Position numbers and translations under genes: made by a program | Notes under the pieces: generated by a model | Told to the model about the DNA's origin: nothing | The model's database searches: none | The model's input: the letters and a program-made list of their open reading frames with translations, nothing else | DNA from: Oscillatoriaceae cyanobacterium M7585_C2015_266 | GTDB lineage: Bacteria > Cyanobacteriota > Cyanobacteriia > Cyanobacteriales > Oscillatoriaceae | DNA: 64,000 nt | Direction of reading: 5' to 3' | NCBI GenBank assembly: GCA_015295835.1 | Contig: DVEG01000020.1 | Location: 472,369-536,368, forward strand | In this document: positions 1-8,470 of the stretch, piece after piece | Position numbering within the stretch: the stretch's first letter is position 1 | How the letters are laid out: each line of letters opens with the position of its first letter

Positions 1-182
<182 letters not shown>

Positions 183-192
183 TATAATATAG

Positions 193-228
193 GGGCGGGC
201 AATACCCGCCCTATTAATCTTATCTTTC
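193..228 (+). terminator. Rho-independent terminator of thiC
   Basis: A 7-bp GC-only stem (GGGCGGG 193-199 with CCCGCCC 205-211) with a 5-nt loop is followed by a T-rich stretch (TATTAATCTTATCTTTCT), 11 nt after the thiC stop. Confidence 0.75.
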
Positions 229-474
229 TGTTATATATTTTTCGTATGAATATGACAAGGGGTGACAGTAAAAAGCGATCGCGGTACGTTTGAAGCCTAG
301 GCAGCATAATTACTTTGTCGCTTGGCGTGCTAAAATCGGAAAATGTAAAAAATAAAGTTGTTCTTAGGGGTTTTATTCTTACATACCGGTATGCTCAAAA
401 TCTAAACATACGATTTATCTGGAAGCAAAAAAGAGCGCTCGCATTGTCAAGCGATTTGTCAGCTAATAGTCGTA

Positions 475-1089
475 TTATTTTATTTGAGAACGTTCTCTCA
501 CCCGCGCCTGAATATCTGAAATTGTAAATACAGCCTGAAATTGCAAACCTTTTTCTTGGTAAAATTCCGCACCGCCTTGCTGCCTATCTACCAAAGCAAT
601 AATATGATCAACACAGTAACCAGCATCACGCAGACGCTCAACCGCTTTCATTGCTGAGGCTCCCGTAGTCACCACATCCTCCAAAACCACCACCTGTGCC
701 CCAGCCGGTAAACTAGGACCTTCAATGTATGCCCTTGTTCCGTGGCCTTTGGCCTGTTGGCGGACAATTAACGCCGGGATAGGTTGGTTTTCCAGCGCCG
801 AAACGACACTTACCGCTGAGACAATCGGATCGGCACCTAATGTCAGCCCCGCTACTGCTTGAGTATCCGGTGGTAATAGCGATAGTAATAGACGCCCTGT
901 TGCCAAAGCCCCAATGGGATGCAGTGTTACTTGCTTGCCGTTAATGTAATAGGTGCTGCGCTTACCAGAAGATAGTATGAAATCGCCTTCTTGATAGGCT
1001 AAATCGCAGAATAAGTCCAGCAACTGCGTTCGCAGTGCTGTCAAGTCGGCAGTATCCACGCGAAAATTGCTCATCAATTTAAAATACAT
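475..1089 (-). CDS. pyrE: Orotate phosphoribosyltransferase
   Basis: Transfers the phosphoribosyl group of PRPP to orotate to make OMP in de novo pyrimidine synthesis (cytosol). At 204 aa it has the family's usual length. The PRPP-binding signature VVVLEDVVTTGAS is at residues ~133-145, and FILSSGKRSTYYINGK near residues 38-52 is the typical N-terminal strand-loop. The first ATG is at 1089; an in-frame ATG at 1074 (MSNFRVD) matches the usual cyanobacterial N-terminus better, and neither has a clear Shine-Dalgarno, so the start is open by five codons. It is a single gene, divergent from the exported protein at 1176. Confidence 0.93.
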   Translation of the reverse strand: MYFKLMSNFRVDTADLTALRTQLLDLFCDLAYQEGDFILSSGKRSTYYINGKQVTLHPIGALATGRLLLSLLPPDTQAVAGLTLGADPIVSAVSVVSALENQPIPALIVRQQAKGHGTRAYIEGPSLPAGAQVVVLEDVVTTGASAMKAVERLRDAGYCVDHIIALVDRQQGGAEFYQEKGLQFQAVFTISDIQARVRERSQIK

Positions 1090-1175
1090 GTTTAAGTCTT
1101 TATCAATTTTGCCACAAGAACAGGAAAAGATTAAAATATGGGTTAATATATGTGGGAAAATTGAGGAGTAATCTC

Positions 1176-1625
1176 ATGGGTATGCGGCTTAAATATCCGA
1201 ACGGTATTTTAGGGCTGACTCTCTCTTCTCTGGGAATTGCCACGGCCATATTTTTGCAAGTAGCACCTTCTAGGGCAGAATCGCAGCAGTTTGTCAGCAT
1301 TCCTGAAGCATTTGAAGATGCCTTTTTTCAAAGTTCTAAAAACTTTTTTCAAAATCGAACCATTTGGCGTCAGATAGACTTAATTTTTGGACCAGGTTCG
1401 CTTTACCGCAGTTCATACCCAGAAATAGAAATCGAACGCGATGCTAAGAGGATTGAAAACCTTTACCGCCGCATACTAAAACAGCAAGTTTCCAGCGCTC
1501 CAGTGATTCGCACTCCCGATTTACCTAATCCCTATGATACATCGATTTTACAGCAGCCGCCATCTAATTTTACCAATCAATTTCCGGGCATTGAGTTTAA
1601 TTTTGAGAGAAATACTCTGCGGTAA
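1176..1625 (+). CDS. Conserved cyanobacterial exported protein of unknown function
   Basis: 149 aa. The start is ATG 1176, because AGGAG (1163-1167) sits 8 nt upstream; an in-frame GTG at 1152 has no such site. Residues ~10-34 form a signal peptide (hydrophobic GILGLTLSSLGIATAIFLQV, then APSRAES as a likely cleavage site). The mature part is rich in aromatic and charged residues, with a proline-rich C-terminus (RTPDLPNPYDTS, QQPPSN). I recognise no named domain. The protein is probably periplasmic or lumenal. It is divergent from pyrE with 86 bp between the starts. Confidence 0.7.
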   Translation: MGMRLKYPNGILGLTLSSLGIATAIFLQVAPSRAESQQFVSIPEAFEDAFFQSSKNFFQNRTIWRQIDLIFGPGSLYRSSYPEIEIERDAKRIENLYRRILKQQVSSAPVIRTPDLPNPYDTSILQQPPSNFTNQFPGIEFNFERNTLR

Positions 1626-1909
1626 TTTTTGGGTTTTGTTAGAGTTAGCACGGGGATAAAAAATAGGTAAAAATGGCACGTTTTCGTTAAGAAAAAAAAT
1701 AACTTTTCTAAGAGAAAGAGGTTAAAAAAGAGAAAAAAGAATAAGTCGAGAGGGAAGCGGGTTGTGACACCAGCAGGAGGGGACAACCTAGGATATTGCT
1801 CTGATAAAGTTGCAGAACTGTTATAAAATGTTAAGTTTATTTCTAGAAATCAAAAGTTTGGCAAGCGCGTGCGATAACGTGAAGATGTAAACAGAATTAT
1901 ATTAGAACT

Positions 1910-2266
1910 ATGGAGCCAGAGTCTTTACCAACAGAGGTGATTTTGACCCACCCCAGCCAATCCTTGGGAAAAATCCAGCTCGATTGGCATCCCCAACCCG
2001 GTAACTATCTGGATTTGGAAGGAAACACCTATGCCGTCATAGAACGCCGCCACCGATACCAGCTCAAATGCGGTCGCTACCATTTACAGAAAATCGATCT
2101 CTACGTCCAATCTGCACAGCGAACGGTGGAAAGAACTTTAATTAATGGACGCTGGGTAATAGGAGACGCCACCTGCCGCTACAACGCTCAATCAGAATTG
2201 ATTCGCTGTGCCGTAAATCCAGATGGCCCCTGCCAGCAGTGCCGATATTACGAAGCAAAAGTATAG
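1910..2266 (+). CDS. DUF6464-like conserved cyanobacterial protein
   Basis: 118 aa, soluble, no signal peptide. It has the look of a cyanobacterial family I associate with DUF6464: an N-terminal ESLPTEVILTHPSQSLG stretch, a central YAVIERRHRYQLK segment, and a C-terminal cysteine motif in which CRYNAQSELIRC is followed by CQQCRYYE. The paired cysteines suggest metal or redox binding, but no function is established. It stands alone, convergent with fmt. The family label is from memory; the gene call rests on the clear ATG and the coherent composition. Confidence 0.65.
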   Translation: MEPESLPTEVILTHPSQSLGKIQLDWHPQPGNYLDLEGNTYAVIERRHRYQLKCGRYHLQKIDLYVQSAQRTVERTLINGRWVIGDATCRYNAQSELIRCAVNPDGPCQQCRYYEAKV

Positions 2267-2306
2267 AGAGGCGATCGCAAACATCTCTCATCTCTAGCAG
2301 TGGTGT

Positions 2307-3308
2307 TTACTGGCTAATTCCCAAACGCTCTCCCACAGTCAAACGAGCACCATTGGCAAAATCCCAACCTGTCTGTATACGTTTGCCTGCCAGTTGCACT
2401 TGCTGCAATAGCAACAATCCCTCACCGGTTTGAATAATTGGTCCAAAACCTCTAGCAATGCTGATAACTTCTCCGGGATGTCCAGAGCGGCAGAGGGCTG
2501 GCCAATCTACCTCCAGAACCCTGAATTCAGAAGGCAGACGTTTCCAATAGTCGGGACCAAGGGGCACCGTAGCGGCAATTTTAAGTTCTTTACCACGAAA
2601 CGAAGTTACGCAGTCAGGGAAAAATCCCCTGATTTGATTATGCAGTGCGATCGCCGCTCGCCCCCAATCTAGCTTGTAATCCTCTTTTTTAATTAACGGC
2701 GCATATGTAGCTTCCGACGCATCCTGCGCAACCGGTTGAATTTCCCCGCGTTCTAACTGCAAAAGTGTTTCTACCAATAAATCCGCTCCCTGATGCGCAA
2801 GCTTCAGCGCCAGCTCCTGCGCATTTGTCAGCAAATCTATCGGCGTGTAAGCCTTTAGCAACATCGCTCCGGTATCCATGCCCGCATCCATCAGCATTGT
2901 CGTAATCCCAGTTTCTGTTTCGCCGTTGTATAGACACCACTGCACCGGTGCCGCACCTCGGTATTTGGGCAGAAGCGAAGCGTGTACATTGATACAGCCC
3001 AGTTTCGGCATGTCTAATATTTCTTGAGATAAAATCTGTCCATAAGCCACTACTACAAATACGTCTGCGCCAGCATTCTTCAGTTGGGCAAGGGTTTCGG
3101 GGTCTTTTTTCACCCGCTCCGGCTGCCATACTGGCAGATTATGCTGGGCAGCAACTGCTTTTACCGGCGAAGGCGTCAGCTCGTTACCCCGCCCCCGACG
3201 CTTGTCAGGCTGGGTGACAACACCTAAAACTTCAAACCCCGGATGTTTTAGCAGCTTTTCCAATGCGGGCACGGCAAAATCGGGTGTGCCGAAAAATATG
3301 ACTTTCAT
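2307..3308 (-). CDS. fmt: Methionyl-tRNA formyltransferase
   Basis: Formylates Met-tRNAfMet using 10-formyl-tetrahydrofolate, allowing translation initiation. At 333 aa it is slightly longer than E. coli Fmt (~315). Visible features: N-terminal [17 protein letters not shown], the catalytic region [20 protein letters not shown] (Asn107, His109, SLLPxYRG loop 111-118), a downstream Asp in MDAGMDTG, and the C-terminal OB-like domain from ~residue 210. The start is the ATG giving the standard MKVIFFGTP. It is not in an operon with def here. Confidence 0.95.
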   Translation of the reverse strand: MKVIFFGTPDFAVPALEKLLKHPGFEVLGVVTQPDKRRGRGNELTPSPVKAVAAQHNLPVWQPERVKKDPETLAQLKNAGADVFVVVAYGQILSQEILDMPKLGCINVHASLLPKYRGAAPVQWCLYNGETETGITTMLMDAGMDTGAMLLKAYTPIDLLTNAQELALKLAHQGADLLVETLLQLERGEIQPVAQDASEATYAPLIKKEDYKLDWGRAAIALHNQIRGFFPDCVTSFRGKELKIAATVPLGPDYWKRLPSEFRVLEVDWPALCRSGHPGEVISIARGFGPIIQTGEGLLLLQQVQLAGKRIQTGWDFANGARLTVGERLGISQ

Positions 3309-3694
3309 ACAGTTATCGCACTGAGGATATTAGAAACTCTTTGGGAATATCCTGTTTTACCATTTTTCAGGGTGAATCTAGTGATTCGCTTCAGTCAGTA
3401 AGCTCACTTTTCCTGCCGCCCCTTGCATTCCGCCAAGCAATGTGATATAATTACTAATTGTTTATTTAATTTAAGCCGTATGAAAATGTTACTTTGCCAA
3501 GGGCAAATCGCTTCTTCCATTCCACCAACGCCCCCTGTCAATAAAATTGCTCTACAGCCAAAAGCCGCAGAGCAAAAGGACAGATAAACGCTTCTTTTAT
3601 ATTCTCATAATGTTTAATGTCAATTGGTCGCACTCTTGTGACAATTTTTACAGTGTCTATGTCAGTGTCTATGTCAAGTGCGTTTAATGGTAGC
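3309..3694. other. Intergenic stretch with a 12-bp tandem duplication
   Basis: AT-rich spacer of 386 bp between fmt and the membrane-protein gene, both on the minus strand. It holds a perfect two-copy tandem repeat of CAGTGTCTATGT (3651-3662 and 3663-3674) just beyond the stop of the membrane protein. No gene, tRNA or clear terminator was found. Confidence 0.5.
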
Positions 3695-4171
3695 TTAAAA
3701 AAAATGTTTACAAAATTTAACAATCAAGTCAAAATGCTGGATGCTCCAATTTGCCAAAGCCCCCAAGCCTAAACCGCTGAATGAAAAAATACTCAAAATA
3801 AAAAAAGCTTTGAATTCACTGATAGCGGCAGTCTGAAGATCAAGTCTGACTAGAGTAGCAGCAGCCACTAAAAGTAAGGCGACGGCAGAAATATGAATCC
3901 ACGTCAGAAAGACAACTGACAAAAAAGCAAGCAAGATGACAACAAAAAAAGCTCTGGTATCTGAGCTGAGCCACTTGTTAAATAAGTTTCTGAATAAAGA
4001 GACAGGGAAAGCTAAAATCTCAATCACTATTAAAAGAAAAATGGCGAGCGCAAGCCAAAGCCACCAAGGGGCAGCCGAGGCTTGCAAAACCCAACCCATG
4101 TTATAGTAGGCAAATAAAAGTAAACCAATGGAAAGCCAGGGAAATTTTTTCTCGAAAGACAGACGCGTCAT
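3695..4171 (-). CDS. Multi-pass membrane protein of unknown function
   Basis: 158 aa, strongly hydrophobic, with about four predicted membrane segments (LSIGLLLFAYYNMGWVL, WLWLALAIFLLIVIEILAF, AFFVVILLAFLSVVFLTWI plus ISAVALLLVAAATLV, and AFFILSIFSFSGLGLGALA). No catalytic motif is visible and I do not recognise the family. It lies 23 bp downstream of the NIL-ferredoxin gene on the same strand, so the two are probably co-transcribed. Co-transcription hints at a shared membrane or redox role, but this is inference only. Confidence 0.65.
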   Translation of the reverse strand: MTRLSFEKKFPWLSIGLLLFAYYNMGWVLQASAAPWWLWLALAIFLLIVIEILAFPVSLFRNLFNKWLSSDTRAFFVVILLAFLSVVFLTWIHISAVALLLVAAATLVRLDLQTAAISEFKAFFILSIFSFSGLGLGALANWSIQHFDLIVKFCKHFF

Positions 4172-4194
4172 AGTTGCGAACTTAGACGGGAAAA

Positions 4195-4599
4195 TTAGAG
4201 ATTGATAGAAATAGCGTTAACAGGGCAAGTGGGGATACACTGTTCGCAAACAATACAGCGCGAGCGCGTGAAAGTAAGCTTAAATGTGTCTTTATCGAGA
4301 GTCAGGGCTTCCGTAGGACAAATGCCAGTACACAAGCCGCAGTGTACACAGCTATCCTCATCAATTGAAATTTCACGGCTGGCAAGTAAAACCGTGATTT
4401 CCTGCGAGCGCATCCACTCAATCGCCGCTTCCAACTCGTCAATATCCCCCGACAGCTCTACCACCAGAGTGCCTATTTGATTCGGGGCAACCTGGGCACG
4501 AATAATATTTGCCGCCACATTAAAATCTTTAGCCAGCCGATAAGTAATTGGCATCTGCACCGAGCGTCTGGGAAAAATGAGCGTTACTCGTTTTTTCAC
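4195..4599 (-). CDS. NIL-domain 4Fe-4S ferredoxin
   Basis: 134 aa, two modules. Residues ~1-75 are a NIL domain (VTLIFPRRSVQMPITYRLAKDF, with the GDIDELEAAIEWM helix), the ligand-sensing fold otherwise found at the C-terminus of methionine ABC ATPases. Residues ~80-134 carry two complete 4Fe-4S motifs, CVHCGLCTGICP (84-95) and CIVCEQCIPTCP (115-126), so two [4Fe-4S] clusters are expected. Similar NIL-ferredoxin proteins occur in cyanobacteria and in sulfur-assimilating bacteria; the exact partner is unknown. First gene of a likely two-gene unit with the membrane protein downstream. Confidence 0.9.
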   Translation of the reverse strand: MKKRVTLIFPRRSVQMPITYRLAKDFNVAANIIRAQVAPNQIGTLVVELSGDIDELEAAIEWMRSQEITVLLASREISIDEDSCVHCGLCTGICPTEALTLDKDTFKLTFTRSRCIVCEQCIPTCPVNAISINL

Positions 4600-4666
4600 A
4601 GCTCTGAAGCTTTGAGCAACTTCCGTTAGACTATATCTGAATCATAGATCATCTTTGAAAAATCTG

Positions 4667-5284
4667 ATGGCTACGAATAAACCCGATCCCAAAGCTGCGT
4701 CTTTACAAAAGACTGATTCATCCAGCAACAGCGGGTTTGAAAATAGCTTTGCAACCCGCCTGAGAAATTTCTCTATCGTACTGGTAGCGCTCGCCCTTAG
4801 TGTGGCCATCTTTCTTGGGCTGCGAGAAAAGACAACCTCTGTCAATCTCTCCCAACTAGCTGAAGCCTCTACGCCCCTTGAAGTTGCTCTAAGTAACGGT
4901 AAGCCGACACTGATAGAATTTTATGCCAATTGGTGTACGAGCTGTATGGCAATGGCACCAGAAATCGAGCAACTGGAAAAGCAGTATGCTGACAAAGTCA
5001 ATTTTACTATGTTGAATGTCGATAACAGCAAATGGCTGCCAGAGCTGCTCAAATATCGTGTCGATGGCATTCCTCACTTCGTATTTTTAGATAAAATGGG
5101 AGAAGTGATCGCTCAGTCAATCGGCGAGATTCCGCGTTCGGTTCTAGAGGCAAACTTAAAAGCCTTAGTTGCCGGTACTCCCTTGCCCTATGCTCAAGCT
5201 ACCGGGCATACATCCGCCTTTCAACCACCTTTAGCACCCACCACGGCTTCTCCCCGCAGTCACGGCAGCCAAGTCGTGAATTAA
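4667..5284 (+). CDS. txlA: Membrane-anchored thioredoxin-like protein (TxlA/HCF164 type)
   Basis: 205 aa. A single N-terminal membrane anchor (residues ~34-52, FSIVLVALALSVAIFLGL) is followed by a thioredoxin fold with the active site WCTSC (89-93) in EFYANWCTSCMAM, a cis-proline loop VDGIPHFVF, and a proline/serine-rich tail. This is the arrangement of cyanobacterial TxlA and plant HCF164, lumen-facing thylakoid disulfide reductases needed for cytochrome b6f assembly. ATG 4667 (MATNKP) is chosen over an in-frame TTG at 4655. It is divergent from the NIL-ferredoxin gene. The gene symbol is by similarity of architecture. Confidence 0.85.
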   Translation: MATNKPDPKAASLQKTDSSSNSGFENSFATRLRNFSIVLVALALSVAIFLGLREKTTSVNLSQLAEASTPLEVALSNGKPTLIEFYANWCTSCMAMAPEIEQLEKQYADKVNFTMLNVDNSKWLPELLKYRVDGIPHFVFLDKMGEVIAQSIGEIPRSVLEANLKALVAGTPLPYAQATGHTSAFQPPLAPTTASPRSHGSQVVN

Positions 5285-5592
5285 ATGTTTATCTGGTTTC
5301 ATCGCTTGCCGAAAAGCGATCGCTTTTTCTCCTTTGAGTTGGTTGTTTTCTAGCCTTTTTCCTGGCAGTTAGTTTTTATGGAGCGTCTGCATTGCGATCG
5401 CATTCTACCATTTCTACTAATTTCAAAACCGCAGTTGTCAAAAGCAATATCCAATCCTCCGCCCAAAGCGATCAGGTTTTTCACGATTGATATTAAGTGA
5501 TGTTAAGATTTGTTGAAACCAGCTTACTTCCTTACCAGTTTTGCCAAATTCAAAGGCAGAGATAATTGCTGCATAGTTTGTGCAGACTAACT
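5285..5592. other. Intergenic spacer with HIP1-centred palindrome
   Basis: 308 bp between convergent genes. A 16-bp palindrome AAAAGCGATCGCTTTT (5312-5327) built on a HIP1 site lies 28 bp past the thioredoxin stop and runs into TTTTTCTCC, so it may double as its terminator. Nothing else gene-like was seen. Confidence 0.5.
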
Positions 5593-6657
5593 TCAAATTG
5601 ACTTTTCTATCAACTCCCGCACCAACATAGCAACACGCGAGCTACTATCAGGAACAGCCAAAGCAGCAGCACTCTCCGTCATTTTTTGCAACTTATCCGG
5701 CGATTTTATCAAATCCAATACCCGCTCTTGCAGCACTTCTGCCGTCAAATCTTTTTGACGGAATACCAAAGCAGCGCCCGCCTTTTCAAACACAGCCGCA
5801 TTATAAGCTTGATGATCTTCCGCCGCAAACGGATAGGGAATTAAAATAGAAGGCGTTTTTGTTACAGCCAATTCCGCAAGCGTACCAGCCCCAGCTCGAC
5901 TGATAACTAAATTAGCTCGCTGAAACAAACCAGCCATATTTTCATAAAATGGCATGGAAATATATTGCGGATGCTTGAGACTATCTGCCTCCGGATCTTT
6001 TTCTCCCGTTTGATGAACAAGCCAAGCCCCCGCCTCAAACCAAACTGGGGCACACTGGCGCACTAATTTGTTAACTGCTACCGCTCCCTGCGAACCGCCG
6101 GAAACAACAATTAATGGCACGTCTGGCGGAATCGGTAAATCTAAAGGTTGAGGAGAAAGAAATTGCGCTCGCACCGGTGTTCCCACATGCACCACCTGGG
6201 CACGAGACAAATACTTCGCCGCCGCCTCGAACCCAACCGCCACCAGCGAACACCAGGGAGCAAGCCACCGCGTCACTTTCCCCGGTAACGCATTCGATTC
6301 ATGCAGGATAACTGGTAGCCCCAGGGAGCGCGCTGCCATAATCGCCGGAGCAGCAATATAACCGCCAGTAGTAAACACCCCCCCAAATTGCCCTTGTTTC
6401 AGTAGACTCCTCACCTGCAAAACAGAACCCACCAATTTTGCTAAAACTCGCAGGGTAGCTAGCCCCCGCTGCTGAAATCCTTCTACAGGTATAGTATGGA
6501 GGCGATACTGTTTAGGAACTAGCTGCCTTTCTAAGCGTTCGGGAACGCCTAACCACTCTATTTCATAATCATTTAATTTCTCGGCAGTGGCGATTGCCGG
6601 AAACAAATGTCCCCCAGTGCCGCTAGCCGCAATCAATAACCGCATCGATTTATTCAC
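5593..6657 (-). CDS. murG: UDP-GlcNAc:MurNAc-pentapeptide-lipid I GlcNAc transferase
   Basis: Makes lipid II from lipid I at the inner face of the membrane, the last cytoplasmic step of peptidoglycan synthesis (GT28, GT-B fold). 354 aa, the normal length. Visible motifs: GTGGHLFPAIA (13-23), GGYIAAPA, HESNALPGK, GGSQGA and, in the C-terminal UDP-sugar site, SRAGAGTLAELA with PYPFAAEDHQ. The start is GTG 6657, because AGAGG lies 5 nt upstream; the in-frame ATG at 6645 is too far from it. The gene is alone, not in the dcw cluster, as is usual in cyanobacteria. Confidence 0.95.
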   Translation of the reverse strand: MNKSMRLLIAASGTGGHLFPAIATAEKLNDYEIEWLGVPERLERQLVPKQYRLHTIPVEGFQQRGLATLRVLAKLVGSVLQVRSLLKQGQFGGVFTTGGYIAAPAIMAARSLGLPVILHESNALPGKVTRWLAPWCSLVAVGFEAAAKYLSRAQVVHVGTPVRAQFLSPQPLDLPIPPDVPLIVVSGGSQGAVAVNKLVRQCAPVWFEAGAWLVHQTGEKDPEADSLKHPQYISMPFYENMAGLFQRANLVISRAGAGTLAELAVTKTPSILIPYPFAAEDHQAYNAAVFEKAGAALVFRQKDLTAEVLQERVLDLIKSPDKLQKMTESAAALAVPDSSSRVAMLVRELIEKSI

Positions 6658-6760
6658 AAATGCCTCTTTTATGGCAATTATTATCTTTGGTTGAGGTCGC
6701 CACAGTACCCCTACCCCTAGTCCTTATATAATAAATATAATAAATATAAAATATCACGTT

Positions 6761-7588
6761 ATGCACAATCCCTTGACTCTACTGTACCGCCTTTTTTTGC
6801 CTGCTTTTCACAAAACCAGGGCAAGATTCCTCGCATCCCTGTTAGGTTTGGCACTCTGGAGCGCGCAAGCGCTCGCCAACGGTGCGGCTGAGGCAGCCCC
6901 TCCGGAAACAGCACCCCCAGAGCTTAAGGAAATGCTCCGGCAAATCGATGCAGCAGCTAATGCTCAGGATATCAAAGTCGTTATCGAATTTTTCAGCCCG
7001 AATTTTAGCCACTCCGATGGGCTGAACCGCGAAACTATGGAAAAAGCTCTCGTCGAACTGTGGAAACGCTACCCTAAGCTAAACTACCGCACGGAATTGC
7101 AATCTTGGCAAATAGATGGGCAGGGGATTGTGGCAGAAACTGTAACATATATCACAGGTGTTGAGCAATTGCCAGATCGAGAAATGTATCTGACAGCAAC
7201 TCTGCGCTCGCGACAACGCTATGAAAACAAAAAAATTGTCCAGCAAGAAATATTGGCTGAACACTCTCAACTGACTTCAGGTACTAATCCTCCTACTCTC
7301 GATATTAAATTAGCCGACCGCCTCCCTGCCGGGCAAGAGTTTACTTTTGACGCAATCATTCGCGAACCCGTCGGCAAGCAATTGCTCATGGGAGCCGCCT
7401 TGGAAGAAATCGTCAAACCAGAAAATTATTTCAACGCCACTGAAGTAAAGCTTTTGCCTTTATCATCAGGCGGGCTTTTCAAAATCGGTCGCGCACCAAC
7501 TTCTCCAACTAGCCATTGGCTTTCAGCTATTGTTGTGCGGCATGATGGTATCACTGCTGTCACTAAGCGCGTGCAAATTAGCAAATAA
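6761..7588 (+). CDS. Exported NTF2/SnoaL-like protein
   Basis: 275 aa. An N-terminal signal region (residues ~22-40, RFLASLLGLALWSAQALA, probable cleavage at ALA-NG) precedes an NTF2-like domain (residues ~55-165: PELKEMLRQIDAAANAQD, VVIEFFSPNFSH, YRTELQSWQI) and a C-terminal beta-rich region (~170-275) of unknown type. NTF2-like folds serve as small-ligand binders or as scaffolds, and no catalytic residues can be assigned. It is probably periplasmic. It is divergent from murG and followed 92 bp later by an SDR gene in the same direction. Confidence 0.7.
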   Translation: MHNPLTLLYRLFLPAFHKTRARFLASLLGLALWSAQALANGAAEAAPPETAPPELKEMLRQIDAAANAQDIKVVIEFFSPNFSHSDGLNRETMEKALVELWKRYPKLNYRTELQSWQIDGQGIVAETVTYITGVEQLPDREMYLTATLRSRQRYENKKIVQQEILAEHSQLTSGTNPPTLDIKLADRLPAGQEFTFDAIIREPVGKQLLMGAALEEIVKPENYFNATEVKLLPLSSGGLFKIGRAPTSPTSHWLSAIVVRHDGITAVTKRVQISK

Positions 7589-7680
7589 TATTATTATTTT
7601 ATTTTATTTTTTAGGGTTAAAGTTTTATCTCTTTATACACTCAGCACCTGGCAATAAGTAATTTTAACTCAGGAGTTGCA

Positions 7681-8454
7681 ATGGTTTCTGTTAAAGACCA
7701 AATTGTTTTAATTACGGGTGCGAGTAGCGGCATTGGGGCATCTTGTGCTAAATTGTTCGCCCGCAACGGCGCTAAATTGATTTTGGCAGCACGTCGGCTG
7801 GAAAGGCTTAAGCAATTGGCAGATGAACTGACAAAAGAATTTGGCAGTCAGATTTATATATTGCAGCTAGATGTGCGCGATCGCTCCCAAGTTGAATCCT
7901 CCCTTACTGCCCTTCCCGAACCTTGGATAAATATCGATGTGCTAATTAATAATGCCGGTTTGAGTCGGGGTTTAGATAAACTCCACGAAGGCAATATAGA
8001 AGATTGGGAAGAAATGATCGATACCAATCTCAAAGGCTTATTGTACGTTACCCGCACGCTCGTTCCAGGAATGGTAAAACGAGGGCGGGGTCATGTTATT
8101 AATATCGGCTCGCTCGCAGCTCGCGGTGCCTATCCCGGCGGCAATGTTTATTGCGCCTCTAAAGCCGCAGTTAGAACGATTTCGGAAGGGTTGAAACAAG
8201 ATTTATTGGGCACTCCTGTACGGGTAACGGAAATCGAACCGGGTTTGGTGAAAACCGAATTCAGCATCGTTCGCTTTCACGGAGATAAACAGCGCGCTGA
8301 CAAAGTTTACGAAAACCTTACGCCTTTAACCCCTGACGACGTGGCTGATGTCGTTTTGTTTTGTGTCACCCGCCCCCCCCACGTCAATATCAGTGAAGTT
8401 ATGCTCGTACCCGTCGAGCAAGCAAATGCCATGCTCGTTTACCGTCGCAGTTGA
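7681..8454 (+). CDS. Short-chain dehydrogenase/reductase, YdfG-like
   Basis: 257 aa classical SDR with an NAD(P) Rossmann motif TGASSGIG (13-20), NNAG (LINNAGLSRG), a catalytic Ser in NIGSLAARG and Tyr/Lys in YCASK. The overall pattern (LAARRLERL, NIDVLINNAGLSRG, YPGGNVYCASKAAV, ISEVMLVPVEQA at the end) resembles the NADP-dependent 3-hydroxy acid/serine dehydrogenases of the YdfG group. AARR after the second strand favours NADP. The true substrate cannot be read from sequence. A clear Shine-Dalgarno (CAGGAG 7671-7676) precedes ATG 7681. It lies 16 bp upstream of the signal peptidase gene and is likely co-transcribed with it. Confidence 0.9.
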   Translation: MVSVKDQIVLITGASSGIGASCAKLFARNGAKLILAARRLERLKQLADELTKEFGSQIYILQLDVRDRSQVESSLTALPEPWINIDVLINNAGLSRGLDKLHEGNIEDWEEMIDTNLKGLLYVTRTLVPGMVKRGRGHVINIGSLAARGAYPGGNVYCASKAAVRTISEGLKQDLLGTPVRVTEIEPGLVKTEFSIVRFHGDKQRADKVYENLTPLTPDDVADVVLFCVTRPPHVNISEVMLVPVEQANAMLVYRRS

Positions 8455-8470
8455 GCAGATTTTTACAGAC

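Noticed and set aside
315..527. Open frame of 70 codons between thiC and pyrE
   Set aside because: TTG start without a ribosome site, mixed composition, and overlap with the pyrE 3' end.
3538..3723. Minus-strand open frame after the membrane protein
   Set aside because: Overlaps the end of the membrane-protein gene and covers the tandem repeat; no ribosome site.
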